38,362 bases of DNA from Streptomyces zaomyceticus. GTDB taxonomy: Bacteria; Actinomycetota; Actinomycetes; Streptomycetales; Streptomycetaceae. Of the stretch, positions 1 to 9,310 are shown in pieces; the stretch's first letter is position 1, and each line of letters opens with the position of its first letter. The DNA is taken from positions 1 to 38,362 of the forward strand of contig NZ_BNBZ01000048.1 of assembly GCF_014656215.1 (NCBI RefSeq). The letters run 5' to 3'. The translations under genes were made by a program, and so were the position numbers. A model generated the notes under the pieces. It was not told the origin of the DNA. It ran no database searches and saw only the letters and a program-made list of their open reading frames with translations.

Positions 1-420
1 GCAGGACTTTCAAAGGAACCTCGCCATCCGAAGATGGACGGGGTATCAACTAATCTGGCGTTGATTTTTGGCACGCTGTTGAGTTCTCAAGGAACGGACG
101 CTTCCTTTGTACTCACCCTCTCGGGCTTTCCTCCGGGCTTCCCTTCGGTCTTGCGTTTCCGACTCTATCAGATCTTTCCGATCCGATTTCCTCGGTGCTT
201 TCCGGTCCCTTTTGTTTTCACTCCGGGGGCCTTTCGGCGGTTCCGACTTTATCAGAATCATTTCGGTCGACCTAATCGGTGACTTCTTGATTCGAATAAG
301 AATCGGAGTGACTCCGTGGAATCGAATTCCCGACCGGAGTGAGTGAGACTCTACTTGATCGCTGCCGAACTGTCCAGTTCCAGGCAACCGTTTGAATCTA
401 CCTCCCCACAGCCACCATGT
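1..420 (-). promoter_or_regulatory. rRNA operon leader and promoter region (16S lies off the left edge)
   Basis: Read on the minus strand, this stretch carries the leader typical of actinobacterial rRNA operons: a TTGAGAACTCAA palindrome (79-90), then the CAGCGTGCCAAAAATCAACG block and a small hairpin before the sequence leaves the window. Two related segments each contain a GATAGAGTCGGAA or GATAAAGTCGGAA motif (around 155-170 and 240-255), as in multi-promoter rRNA leaders of Streptomyces. There is no convincing protein gene; open frames here are incidental. Identity rests on remembered similarity of the leader block, which normally sits about 100-250 bases before 16S rRNA. The 16S gene itself is not in the window, so the operon assignment is an inference. 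Confidence 0.75.
348..376 (-). promoter_or_regulatory. Strong housekeeping-type promoter for the rRNA operon
   Basis: On the minus strand TGGACA (371-376) is followed after exactly 17 bases by TAGAGT (348-353). This is a near-consensus vegetative sigma promoter for Streptomyces (TTGACN-N16-18-TANNNT). It reads leftward into the rRNA leader and is the best-formed promoter of the region. Two further -10-like boxes, TAAAGT (246-251) and TAGAGT (162-167), lie downstream with poor -35 regions and could be extra promoters or conserved leader blocks. Confidence 0.6.
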
Positions 421-476
421 CAATGGTTTTTGTGGGCACCGGAGGACACTAGCAGGTCAGCGGGGGCCTCCGCACA

Positions 477-1484
477 TCAGGCGGCCGTAGGGAGTACGGC
501 GCCGCGGTCGGGCTCCTCCAGGTCGCCCCGGTCGCCGGCGCGGGAGGCGCGGCCGCCGAGGACGTGGACATAGGCGAGGAAGGCCAGCTCGGCGCCGACG
601 CCGATGGTGATGCGGGCCCAGGTGGGCAGGTCGGACGGGGTGACGAAGCCTTCGATGAGGCCCGACACGAAGAGCACCAGGGCCAGGCCGATCGCCATGC
701 CGACGGCGGCGCGGCCGCGTTCCGCGAGGGCGGCGCGGCGGGTGGTGGGCCCCGGGTCGACGACCGTCCAGCCGAGGCGGAGGCCCGTGCCGGCGGCCAC
801 GAAGACCGCGGTCAGTTCGAGCAGGCCGTGGGGAAGGATCAGGCCGAGGAAGACGTCCAGGCGTCCCGCGGAGGACATCAGGCCGATGGCGACCCCGACG
901 TTCAGCATGTTCAGGAAGAGGATCCAGAGCACCGGGATGCCCAGGAACGCGCCGAGGACCAGGCACATCGCGGCGGCCTGGGCGTTGTTCGTCCAGACCT
1001 GAGCCGCGAAGGAGGCCGCGGGGTTGCTGGAGTAGTACGTCTCGTACTGGCCGCCCGGGCGGGTCATCTCACGGAGGTCGGCGGGGGCGCCGATCGCTGC
1101 CTGGACCTCCGGGTGCGTACCGATCCACCAGCCGATGAGGACGGCGAGAAGAGTGGAGAGGACCGCGGTGGGGACCCACCAGTGGCGGGATCCGTGGACG
1201 GCCGCCGGGAATCCGGCCGCGAGGAAGCGGGCGGCGTCGCGCCAGGAGGAGCGGCGGGTGCCCGTGACGGCGGCGCGTGCCCGGGCCACGAGCTGGGTGA
1301 GCCGGGCCGTGAGCATGGGGTCCGGAGTGCTGGACTGCACGATCGAGAGGTGGGTGGCCGTGCGCTGGTACAGGGCGACGAGTTCGTCGGCCTCGGCGCC
1401 GGTGAGCTTGCCGCCACGGCGCAGGAGGTGGTCGAGGCGTTCCCACTCGGCGCGGTGGGCGGTGACGTAGACGTCGAGGTCCAT
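477..1484 (-). CDS. SpoIIM-family (stage II sporulation protein M) membrane protein
   Basis: A 335-residue integral membrane protein. An N-terminal cytoplasmic helical region (about 1-95) precedes about five hydrophobic segments (roughly 103-122, 167-202, 211-238, 260-282, 291-311). The segment LPHGLLELTAVF (218-229, with H219 and E223) is the conserved signature of SpoIIM/DUF95 proteins. In Bacillus, SpoIIM belongs to the SpoIIDMP peptidoglycan machine of engulfment; streptomycetes do not engulf, so the role here is unknown and a general membrane or cell-envelope function is inferred. ATG start with GGAG about 11 bases upstream. It is divergent from the RDD gene 120 bases away, and this RDD/SpoIIM pairing is common in actinobacteria, suggesting a joint function. 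Confidence 0.85.
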   Translation of the reverse strand: MDLDVYVTAHRAEWERLDHLLRRGGKLTGAEADELVALYQRTATHLSIVQSSTPDPMLTARLTQLVARARAAVTGTRRSSWRDAARFLAAGFPAAVHGSRHWWVPTAVLSTLLAVLIGWWIGTHPEVQAAIGAPADLREMTRPGGQYETYYSSNPAASFAAQVWTNNAQAAAMCLVLGAFLGIPVLWILFLNMLNVGVAIGLMSSAGRLDVFLGLILPHGLLELTAVFVAAGTGLRLGWTVVDPGPTTRRAALAERGRAAVGMAIGLALVLFVSGLIEGFVTPSDLPTWARITIGVGAELAFLAYVHVLGGRASRAGDRGDLEEPDRGAVLPTAA

Positions 1485-1603
1485 GATCGGCTGCTGCTCC
1501 AGGCATCGGCTGCGGACGGGGCCGTACTACTGCGGCGCGCTGCGGGTCAGCTTGGCAGACTGGCGTTCGGAGGGGTCCCGAAGGCCGGAGAAGGGTGGGT
1601 GCC

Positions 1604-2557
1604 GTGAGTGGGTTGGTGACGGGGGACGCCGTCGTACTGGGGTTGCAGCCCGCGCGGCTGCCGAGCCGGGCGCTGGCGGTGCTCATCGACCTGGTGGTGG
1701 TGTGGGCCGCCTATCTGCTGATCACGCTCGGGCTCGCGGTGGCCACCGCGTCGCTCGACGAGGCGGCGGTCGCGGCGGTGTCCGTGGCCTCCTTCCTGCT
1801 GATCCTCGTGGGGGCGCCGATCGCGGTGGAGACGCTGTCGCACGGTCGGTCGCTCGGGAAGCTGGCCTGCGGACTCCGTGTGGTGCGGGACGACGGCGGG
1901 CCGATCCGGTTCTGGCACGCGCTGGTGCGCGGGACGATGGGGGTCGTGGAGATCCTGATGACCTTCGGGGTCGTCGCCTGTGTCGCGTCGTTGGTGTCGG
2001 AGCGGGGGCGGCGGCTCGGGGACGTCTTCGCCGGGACGCTGGTGGTGCGGGAGCGGATACCCACGGCTCGGGTTCTCGCCGTGCCCCCGCCGCCGCCGTG
2101 GCTGGTGGGGCGCTTCGCCGGGCTCGATCTCTCGGCGGTGCCCGAGACCCTCTGGCTGGAGATTCGGCAGTACCTCACGCGGGCGCGTGAGCTGGACCCC
2201 GCTGTGGGGCGGCGGCTCGCGGAGCGGCTGGCCGACGAGCTGGTGGCACGGACCGGGGCGCCTCCGCCGCCGGGGGTGCCGGCCGAGGCGTATCTGGCCG
2301 GGGTGGTGGCCGAGCGGCAGGCGCGGGACGCCCGGCGGGCCTTTGCCCCTCCCTCGGGGGTGGGCTCGGTCGGTGGGGCCGGTGCGGTGGGTGGGGCCTT
2401 GGGGGTGCCGGTGGTCGGCGTCGTTCCTCCTGCGGCCGCCGTTGCTCCCGCTCCTTCTGCCGCTCCTTCTGCCGCCTCTGCTTCCGCCCCTGCTTCCGTT
2501 GCTCCTCCCGAAGGCCCTCCCCCGGCGTCCGCCACCGGGTTCGCTCCGCCCGCCTGA
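1604..2557 (+). CDS. RDD family membrane protein
   Basis: A 317-residue protein with an N-terminal RDD domain (about 15-150). The RDD residues are visible as R22 and D29 in the first helix, with hydrophobic segments near 24-46, 57-76 and 112-131. The motif GRSLGKLACGLRVV (81-94) is typical. The C-terminal third is low-complexity Ala/Pro/Gly-rich and probably disordered. RDD proteins are poorly characterised; some act in ion transport. Two GTG starts are possible: 1595 (MGAVSGLV) and 1604 (MSGLVTG). I prefer 1604 because GAAGGG lies about 9 bases upstream and relatives, as I remember them, begin this way. It ends 3 bases before the stop of the convergent neighbour. Confidence 0.85.
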   Translation: MSGLVTGDAVVLGLQPARLPSRALAVLIDLVVVWAAYLLITLGLAVATASLDEAAVAAVSVASFLLILVGAPIAVETLSHGRSLGKLACGLRVVRDDGGPIRFWHALVRGTMGVVEILMTFGVVACVASLVSERGRRLGDVFAGTLVVRERIPTARVLAVPPPPPWLVGRFAGLDLSAVPETLWLEIRQYLTRARELDPAVGRRLAERLADELVARTGAPPPPGVPAEAYLAGVVAERQARDARRAFAPPSGVGSVGGAGAVGGALGVPVVGVVPPAAAVAPAPSAAPSAASASAPASVAPPEGPPPASATGFAPPA

Positions 2558-2560
2558 GCG

Positions 2561-3175
2561 TCAGGGGAAGACCGAAGGCGGGGTTTCCAGGGCTTCGAGT
2601 TCGATGCCGGGGGCGGCGAGGACCACGTCGCCGGCGATGTGGACGGAGTGCCGTTCGCCCGTGTCCAGGGTGCTGACCTGGTACTCGTCCACCATCAGGG
2701 GGCCGTTGTCAGTGGCGTGCGCTTCACTCTTCAGCAGGGCCCAGGACTGGTCGACCGTGAGGGGGGCGAGCACCGGGTCCGTGAAGGCGACGAGCCGGAC
2801 ACGGGTCTCGGGGGAATCGGGGGTGAGACGCAGGAGTCGCGTGAGGGCGACGAGGAACGCCGGGGACGTACCGGTGAAGGCATGGGCGCGCACATTGCCT
2901 TCGGTGGCGTGGGTTCCGGTGGGGTCCGTGCGGACCCAGGTGACGCCGTCGAGGGCCGCGCCGCGGACCTGCCAGCCGGCGGCGTTCAGTTCCAGGCGGA
3001 TGGGGCGGCCGAGTTCGTCGACGGCCAGGTCGACGGAGCCCCGGTGGTCGCCCGCGGGGGTGGTGATCTGCGAGACGTAGCGCCAGCCGGAGGGGCCGGG
3101 CGCGCAGTGGAAGTGTTCTTCACCGAGGGGGGTGTGGTCATGCGGGTCATGGAGCGAATAACGGCCGCGGGGCAT
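2561..3175 (-). CDS. Conserved hypothetical protein, function unknown
   Basis: A soluble protein of 204 residues beginning MPRGRYSLHDPHDH, without signal peptide or membrane segment. The sequence looks like a beta-rich fold (WRYVSQI, GSVDLAVDELGRPIRLEL, GERHSVHIAGDVV) and is reminiscent of glycolipid-binding-like or DUF families in actinobacteria, but I cannot name a family. An upstream GTG at 3244 would add 23 Pro-rich residues. ATG 3175 is favoured because GAGG lies 8 bases before it and the extension is low complexity. It lies downstream of ahcY behind a strong hairpin, so it is probably transcribed separately or by read-through. Confidence 0.65.
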   Translation of the reverse strand: MPRGRYSLHDPHDHTPLGEEHFHCAPGPSGWRYVSQITTPAGDHRGSVDLAVDELGRPIRLELNAAGWQVRGAALDGVTWVRTDPTGTHATEGNVRAHAFTGTSPAFLVALTRLLRLTPDSPETRVRLVAFTDPVLAPLTVDQSWALLKSEAHATDNGPLMVDEYQVSTLDTGERHSVHIAGDVVLAAPGIELEALETPPSVFP

Positions 3176-3227
3176 GGGTCGGTCCTCGGGAGGGGGCGCT
3201 TCCAGGAGCGGTAGCGGGGCTGGACGG

Positions 3228-3264
3228 GGCAGGCCCCCCGACACGGGGGTGCGGGGGGCCTGCC
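3228..3264 (-). terminator. Hairpin terminator downstream of ahcY
   Basis: A perfect 13-bp inverted repeat (3228-3240 pairing with 3252-3264, GGCAGGCCCCCCG arms) with an 11-base loop lies 64 bases after the ahcY stop. No T tract follows, as is usual for Streptomyces terminators. Confidence 0.65.
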
Positions 3265-3328
3265 TGATTCCTCTACGGGTGTCCGCCGGCGGCGTCGCGT
3301 CGGTGCGCGGGCGCCGCCGGCCGGGGCA

Positions 3329-4783
<1,455 letters not shown>

Positions 4784-5096
4784 GACTGTGCTGCTCCTCG
4801 TGTGTCGGGTGCGAGGTCGGGTGGGGCGCAGGGCGCCACGGAGCTCCCGGGGCACAGGAATGCCCGGGGTTTCCGCGGTGCCGTCGTCGGAGGCCCTCTC
4901 TCCCTCGGCCGGTCCTCACGGACCGCCCGACCGCCATCAGCAGCGACGTCTGGCTGGTCACGAATCTACACCGGACGACCCGGCGCGCCACAGTCCGCAT
5001 CGGGCCACGGGAGGCTTCCGGAGCTCCGTTCGAACGTGCGAGACCCCCGGGACCGTGGGGTCGCGGGGGCCTCGTGGCGGTCTCGTGCCGACGGGG
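4784..5096 (-). other. Intergenic region: ahcY leader and CDF gene terminator
   Basis: There is no gene in this 313-base gap. Near the CDF gene end, AGACCCCCG (5041-5049) faces CGGGGGCCT (about 5063-5071), a plausible terminator for the CDF gene on the minus strand. A TAGATT box on the minus strand (RC of bases near 4964-4969) could be the ahcY -10 element, though its -35 is weak. Between it and the start codon a GC-rich hairpin (about 4844-4870, CCCGGG-type arms) forms in the leader. I see no match that I can defend to a known SAH riboswitch. Confidence 0.4.
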
Positions 5097-6062
5097 TCAG
5101 TGGGCGGTGCCGCCCGGGGTCTTCGCCGGGTTCGTGCCGGCTTCGGCGGCCTGCTCGCTGTAGACGTCGGGCTCCAGGTAGATGACCCGGGCGATCGGGA
5201 CGGCGGCACGGATGCGCTCCTCGGCGGCGTTGATCGCGTTCGCGACCTCGGCGGCGGAGTCGTCGTGCTGGACGGCGATCTTGGCTGCGACGAGGAGTTC
5301 CTCGGGGCCGAGGTGGAGGGTGCGCATGTGGATGAGGCGGGTGACGGTGTCGCCGTCGACGACCGCGGCCTCGATCTTCTTGACGTCGTCGAGGCCGGCG
5401 GACTCGCCGAGCAGCAGCGACTTGGTCTCGGCGGCGAGCACGATCGCGATGAGGATGAGCAGGACGCCGATGCAGAGGGTGCCGATGCCGTCCCAGACGC
5501 CGTCGCCGGTCAGCAGGGCGAGGCCGACGCCGCCGAGCGCGAGGATGAGGCCGACGAGGGCGCCGAGGTCCTCCAGGAGGACGACGGGCAGCTCGGGGGC
5601 CTTGGCACGGCGGACGAACTGCGTCCAGGTGAGGCCGCCGCGGATGAGGTTCGACTCCTTGATGGCGGTGCGGAAGGAGAAGGACTCGGCGATGATCGCG
5701 AAGGCGAGGACGCCGACCGGCCAGTACCAGGCCTCGATCGGGTGGGGGTGCTTGATCTTCTCGTAGCCCTCGTAGATGGCGAACATGCCACCGACGGAGA
5801 AGAGCACGATGGAGACGAGGAAGGCGTAGATGTAGCGCTCGCGGCCGTAGCCGAAGGGGTGCTGCGGGGTGGCCTCGCGCTGGGCCTTCTTGCCGCCGAG
5901 GAGCAGCAGGCCCTGGTTGCCGGAGTCGGCGAGGGAGTGGACGCTCTCCGCGAGCATCGAGGACGAACCACTGAAGAGGAACGCCACGAACTTGGCTACG
6001 GCGATCGCCAGGTTGGCGGCGAGTGCCGCCACGATCGCCTTGGTTCCGCCTGACGCGCTCAT
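5097..6062 (-). CDS. Cation diffusion facilitator (CDF) family transporter
   Basis: A 321-residue inner-membrane protein with about six helices (roughly 8-30, 35-57, 78-98, 113-130, 158-181, 190-210) and a C-terminal cytoplasmic domain (about 220-305) with the ferredoxin-like pattern of CDF metal exporters. Helix 2 carries AESVHSLADSGNQ (H42 and D46) and helix 5 carries LLEDLGALVG (E164 and D165). The classic Zn/Fe transporters use DxxxD plus HxxxD, so this belongs to a divergent branch resembling the ZnT9-like group and its metal should not be assumed. It is likely to export a divalent metal by proton exchange. GAAGGGA precedes the ATG. It sits between manA and ahcY on the same strand. Confidence 0.88.
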   Translation of the reverse strand: MSASGGTKAIVAALAANLAIAVAKFVAFLFSGSSSMLAESVHSLADSGNQGLLLLGGKKAQREATPQHPFGYGRERYIYAFLVSIVLFSVGGMFAIYEGYEKIKHPHPIEAWYWPVGVLAFAIIAESFSFRTAIKESNLIRGGLTWTQFVRRAKAPELPVVLLEDLGALVGLILALGGVGLALLTGDGVWDGIGTLCIGVLLILIAIVLAAETKSLLLGESAGLDDVKKIEAAVVDGDTVTRLIHMRTLHLGPEELLVAAKIAVQHDDSAAEVANAINAAEERIRAAVPIARVIYLEPDVYSEQAAEAGTNPAKTPGGTAH

Positions 6063-6128
6063 GGGTGTACGTGGTCCCTTCGTCGATGCACCGGCACTGT
6101 CGCCGCGGTTCGGCCGGTCATTGTCGCA

Positions 6129-7280
6129 TCAGGCCACGACGGTCGCGCGGAAGACCGTCCCCGTACCGGTGAGTTCGGCGCTCTCGCCCGCGGGTACGAA
6201 GACGGACTCGCCGGGGGCCAGGGTGACTTCGCCCGCCTTCGGGCGGCCCGCGACGGCGAGCAGGATCTGCGGGGTGGGGCTGGTCAGGTCGGTCGGGGCG
6301 GCGCCCTCGGGCCGGACGAAACGGGAGAGGCGGAACTCGTCGATCGGGGTGTCGTAGACCTCCTCGCCGGTCGGGGAGGCCTCGGGGCGCAGGACGGACG
6401 GGTCGGCCGGCTCGAAGCGGACGACGCGCAGGAGTTCGGGGACGTCGACGTGCTTGGGGGTCAGTCCGCAGCGCAGCACGTTGTCCGAATTGGCCATGAT
6501 CTCGACGCCGAGGCCTTCGAGGTAGGCGTGCGGGACGCCGGCGCCCAGGTAGAGGGCCTCGCCGGGCTGGAGCCGGACCCGGTTGAGGAGCATCGCGGCG
6601 ATGACGCCGGGGTCGCCCGGGTAGTGGTGGGCGAGGGCCGCGTAGGGGGCGTGGTCGCCGCCGAGGCGGTCGGCGGCGACGGCCGCCTCGGCGACGGTGT
6701 GCGCCATCTCCTCCGGGTCGGCGGTGAGCAGGGCCGTCAGGACCTCGCGGAGCGCAGCCTCTTCGGGCTGGGCGTGGAGGAGGTCGACGTACGGCTTGAG
6801 GGAGTCGACGCCGAGCGCGGCGATGAGGTCGGCGGACTCGGCGGGGGCGCGGAAGCCGCACAGGCCGTCGAAGGGGGTGAGGGCGCAGATCAGTTCGGGC
6901 TTGTGGTTGGCGTCCTTGTACGTGCGGTGCGGGGCGTCGACCGGGATGCCGGCGGCTTCCTCGGCCGCGTGGCCGGCCCGGGCCTGGTCCAGGTCGGGGT
7001 GGGCCTGGAGGGAGAGCGGGGCGCCGGCGGCGAGCACCTTCAGCAGGAAGGGGAGGCGGGGTCCGAACTTCTCGACGGATCGCTCGCCCAGTTCGCGCAC
7101 CGGATCGGCGTCGATCAGCTCGTTCAGCGAGCCGCGCTCGGTGCGGGAGGGGGCGCCGGGGTGGGCGCCCATCCACATCTCGGCCTGGGGTTCGCCGGTG
7201 GGGGCGATTCCGAGCAGTTCCGGGATGGCCGTCGTGGATCCCCAGGCGTAGGGGCGAACGGTGTTGACGAGGCGTTCCAT
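6129..7280 (-). CDS. manA: Mannose-6-phosphate isomerase, class I
   Basis: A 383-residue zinc enzyme of the type I phosphomannose isomerase family, interconverting fructose-6-phosphate and mannose-6-phosphate as entry to GDP-mannose synthesis. Metal ligands are visible: Q92 and H94 in LSLQAHPD, E129 in NHKPEL, and the His of GVPHAYLEG with the downstream motif GVEIMANSDNVLRCGLTPKH. The length is usual for the class. It lies in a run of minus-strand mannose genes (manB, Trm112-like, SIS protein) and is followed 66 bases later by the CDF gene. Confidence 0.95.
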   Translation of the reverse strand: MERLVNTVRPYAWGSTTAIPELLGIAPTGEPQAEMWMGAHPGAPSRTERGSLNELIDADPVRELGERSVEKFGPRLPFLLKVLAAGAPLSLQAHPDLDQARAGHAAEEAAGIPVDAPHRTYKDANHKPELICALTPFDGLCGFRAPAESADLIAALGVDSLKPYVDLLHAQPEEAALREVLTALLTADPEEMAHTVAEAAVAADRLGGDHAPYAALAHHYPGDPGVIAAMLLNRVRLQPGEALYLGAGVPHAYLEGLGVEIMANSDNVLRCGLTPKHVDVPELLRVVRFEPADPSVLRPEASPTGEEVYDTPIDEFRLSRFVRPEGAAPTDLTSPTPQILLAVAGRPKAGEVTLAPGESVFVPAGESAELTGTGTVFRATVVA

Positions 7281-7392
7281 GGTGCCTGCCAGCTCCTCGG
7301 GGTGGTGACGGATGGTGAGAGGTGTCGGGAGACAGGTGACAGGGGGCGGGTGACGGGTGGGTTACGGAGCAGTGGACGGTGCGTCCTCGGGT

Positions 7393-7503
7393 GGTCCGGC
7401 TCCCGCCGGTCCGTGGTGGCCGGGCTCCCGCCGGGCTCCCGCCGGTCCGTGAGGGTCCGGCTCCCGCTCGTCCGTGAGGGTCCGGCTCCCGCCCGTCCGT
7501 GGT
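7393..7503. repeat. Tandem 25-bp repeat between the SIS gene and manA
   Basis: About four copies of a 25-base unit of the form GGTCCGGCTCCCGCCGGTCC plus GTGGT or GTGAG lie head to tail at 7393-7417, 7418-7453 (with an 11-base internal insertion), 7454-7478 and 7479-7503. The unit is GC-rich and partly self-complementary. It fills most of the 252-base gap downstream of manA's start region, and no gene is visible there. Confidence 0.75.
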
Positions 7504-7532
7504 GGCCGGACGTGCGGTCCCGGGGGCTCCGG

Positions 7533-8684
7533 CTAGAGGGCGGCGGTACGGCCCGGGGTCGCCAGGGAGAGGTAGACGGCCGCGAAGTCGGTCACCGCGA
7601 GCAGTTCCGCCAGGGTCTCCAGGTCGCCTCCCTCCTCGGGCTCCAGCTCGCTGATCGCCGTCTCGTGGCCGAGGGCCAGTTCGCGGGCGGCGTGGGCGGC
7701 GGTGAGGCCGTCCGACGGGCGGTCCCTCATGAGGACGACGCGGGCGCGCAGGGCCTGGGGCTCGTCGACCCGGTCCCGGAAGAAGTCGTCGGGGTCGGCG
7801 CCGGCCGCGTAGTCGCCGGCGAGCAGGACGCCGTGGGCGGGCAGGGCCTCCGGGAGCTCCGCGGCGAGCGCCGGCAGACCCGCGAGTTCGGCGAGGACCG
7901 CGGCGAACCGGCGGCCCGCGGGGCCCGCGGCGGCGCCCTCGGTCCAGATCAGCGGAAGCGAGTCGGCGAGTTCCGCGGCGAGGGTCTTCGCCGGATTGCT
8001 GTAGGTGGCGATGGCGGGTCCGCAGCGCTCCGCCGTACGGTCAAGCCGGTCGGCGACCTTCTCCAGGGCCTCCGGCGGCGCCTCCAGGAGGCCGACGCGG
8101 TCGAGGAGGACGAGGAGCGGGGTGAACAGGGCCCAGAGCGTGCCGGGGCTGGCCGCGATGTTCTCGGCGTACTCGTCGGGGGTCTCGTTCGGGGCCATGG
8201 CCATCGGGACGAACAGGCCGCGCGAGCCGCTGACGGCCTCGGCGAGCGGCGAGGCCTTCGGGGCGACGGCGACGACCGAGATGCCGCGGCGGTAGGCCTG
8301 CTCGGCGAGGAGTGCGAGGCCCGGCTCCGAGCCGTCCGTGGTCGGCAGCAGGAGCAGGTCCACGGAACCGGCCCAGCCGGGGAGCGCCCAGCGCAGGGCG
8401 CCCGCGGCGGGGGCGACGCCGGTGGGCTGGAGGCGTACGACGGGGGCGGAGGCTCCTGCCAGGGCGCCGATCAGGTCGGCGACCGCCGCGGCGGAGGTGC
8501 CGGGGCCCGCGACGAGGACCGTGCGGGGGCGGCCCTCGGGGCGGAGGTCCGCGATGCCGGCCTCGGCGGCGTGCCGGGCTGCCGTACGCACCCGGGCTCC
8601 GGCTTCGGCGGCGCCGAGGAGGAGGCCGCGGCGGTCGGCCAGGGCGAGGTCGTCCGGGGCGTCGAGGAGGGTCTCGTCGAGCAT
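7533..8684 (-). CDS. SIS domain protein, phosphoglucose/phosphomannose isomerase-like
   Basis: A 383-residue cytoplasmic protein with the two-lobed SIS architecture of the bifunctional PGI/PMI family. The N-terminal sugar-isomerase-like lobe (about 55-200) contains the phosphate-loop-like VLVAGPGTSAAA, and the C-terminal lobe (about 215-380) matches the PGI/PMI C-terminal region. In actinobacteria this gene lies beside manA and manB (the SIS gene next to manA in mycobacteria is equivalent), so a role in sugar-phosphate isomerisation or regulation of the mannose pathway is inferred. The conserved catalytic residues of active archaeal enzymes are not obvious to me, so activity is uncertain. GGAGG lies 9 bases before the ATG. 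Confidence 0.82.
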   Translation of the reverse strand: MLDETLLDAPDDLALADRRGLLLGAAEAGARVRTAARHAAEAGIADLRPEGRPRTVLVAGPGTSAAAVADLIGALAGASAPVVRLQPTGVAPAAGALRWALPGWAGSVDLLLLPTTDGSEPGLALLAEQAYRRGISVVAVAPKASPLAEAVSGSRGLFVPMAMAPNETPDEYAENIAASPGTLWALFTPLLVLLDRVGLLEAPPEALEKVADRLDRTAERCGPAIATYSNPAKTLAAELADSLPLIWTEGAAAGPAGRRFAAVLAELAGLPALAAELPEALPAHGVLLAGDYAAGADPDDFFRDRVDEPQALRARVVLMRDRPSDGLTAAHAARELALGHETAISELEPEEGGDLETLAELLAVTDFAAVYLSLATPGRTAAL

Positions 8685-9024
8685 GGGGCGGTGCCTCCGG
8701 TCGCGTCGTCGTCGCGGGTCCCTGCGGGAGGGCGTGGGCGGGGGTCTCGGTTCGGGTGGGCTGCTGTGGGGGACGGGGGCCGGTGGAGCGGGACGCGCGG
8801 GCTCAGGGGGCCGGTGGCGGGCCCGGTGTCCGGCCGGGTCGTGGGCTCCCGCCCGTGCGTCCGTGCGGCGGGGACGGTGGGGTGCGGGGCTCCCGGTGAG
8901 GGTGCTCGCCGTCGGCGACGGCCGGGCGGCTCGCCTGCCCGCCTCCGTCGTCCCGCCGTCACACCATTGTCCTGCCGTCGCACGGCCGGCGCCGCTCCCG
9001 GGCGCGGGACCGGCGGCCCGTGCG
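8685..9024. other. Intergenic region without a recognisable gene
   Basis: The 340 bases between the Trm112-like gene and the SIS gene are GC-rich low-complexity sequence. Open frames crossing it are shadows of neighbouring genes. Short C/G-rich self-complementary stretches occur (for example around 8915-8935 and 8985-9025), but none is strong enough to call. Confidence 0.4.
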
Positions 9025-9207
9025 TCAGGCCGGGCGGCGGGCCTCGTCCGTCAGGAGGACCGGGATGTCGTCGCGGACCGGGTAGGCGAGGCCGCAGTCG
9101 GGGCTCGTGCAGATGAGCTCGGGGGTCTCGTCCGCCGTGCGGTCGTCGAGCGGAGCGTGGCACGCGGGGCAGGCCAGGATCTCCAGGAGGCCGGCTTCGA
9201 GCGGCAT
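9025..9207 (-). CDS. Trm112 family zinc-ribbon protein
   Basis: A 60-residue protein of the Trm112/UPF0434 family. Four cysteines in two pairs (C13 and C16 in CPAC, C33 and C38 in CTSPDC) form the zinc ribbon, and the closing AYPVRDDIPVLL is the family signature. Trm112 proteins act as partner or activator of methyltransferases in eukaryotes and archaea; bacterial versions are less studied. Its position between manB and the SIS isomerase is conserved in actinobacteria, but no link to mannose metabolism is proven. GAAGGGA precedes the ATG. Confidence 0.9.
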   Translation of the reverse strand: MPLEAGLLEILACPACHAPLDDRTADETPELICTSPDCGLAYPVRDDIPVLLTDEARRPA

Positions 9208-9263
9208 GGGGTGTCCCTTCGAACAAACGGTGGTGGTGCTGCCCTTCGGGCCAGGTCAGCCTA

Positions 9264-9299
9264 CCGCCGGGGAACGGGCGGTGCCCCGTTCCCCGGCGG
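9264..9299 (-). terminator. Terminator downstream of manB
   Basis: A perfect 15-bp inverted repeat (9264-9278 with 9285-9299) with a 6-base loop begins 12 bases after the manB stop. It probably terminates or attenuates manB transcription before the Trm112-like gene. Confidence 0.75.
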
Positions 9300-9310
9300 C
9301 CGGGGCGGGG

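Noticed and set aside
34..573. Small protein genes in the rRNA leader
   Set aside because: They fall in the conserved rRNA leader sequence and lack coding character.
4784..4980. SAH riboswitch in the ahcY leader
   Set aside because: The leader is long and has a GC-rich hairpin, but I could not match the conserved core of the SAH riboswitch; GAGGAGC near the start is just the ribosome site.
6450..9116. 888-residue plus-strand frame antisense to manA and the SIS gene
   Set aside because: Composition is Gly/Val/Arg-rich with no family resemblance; it is a high-GC shadow of the genes on the minus strand.
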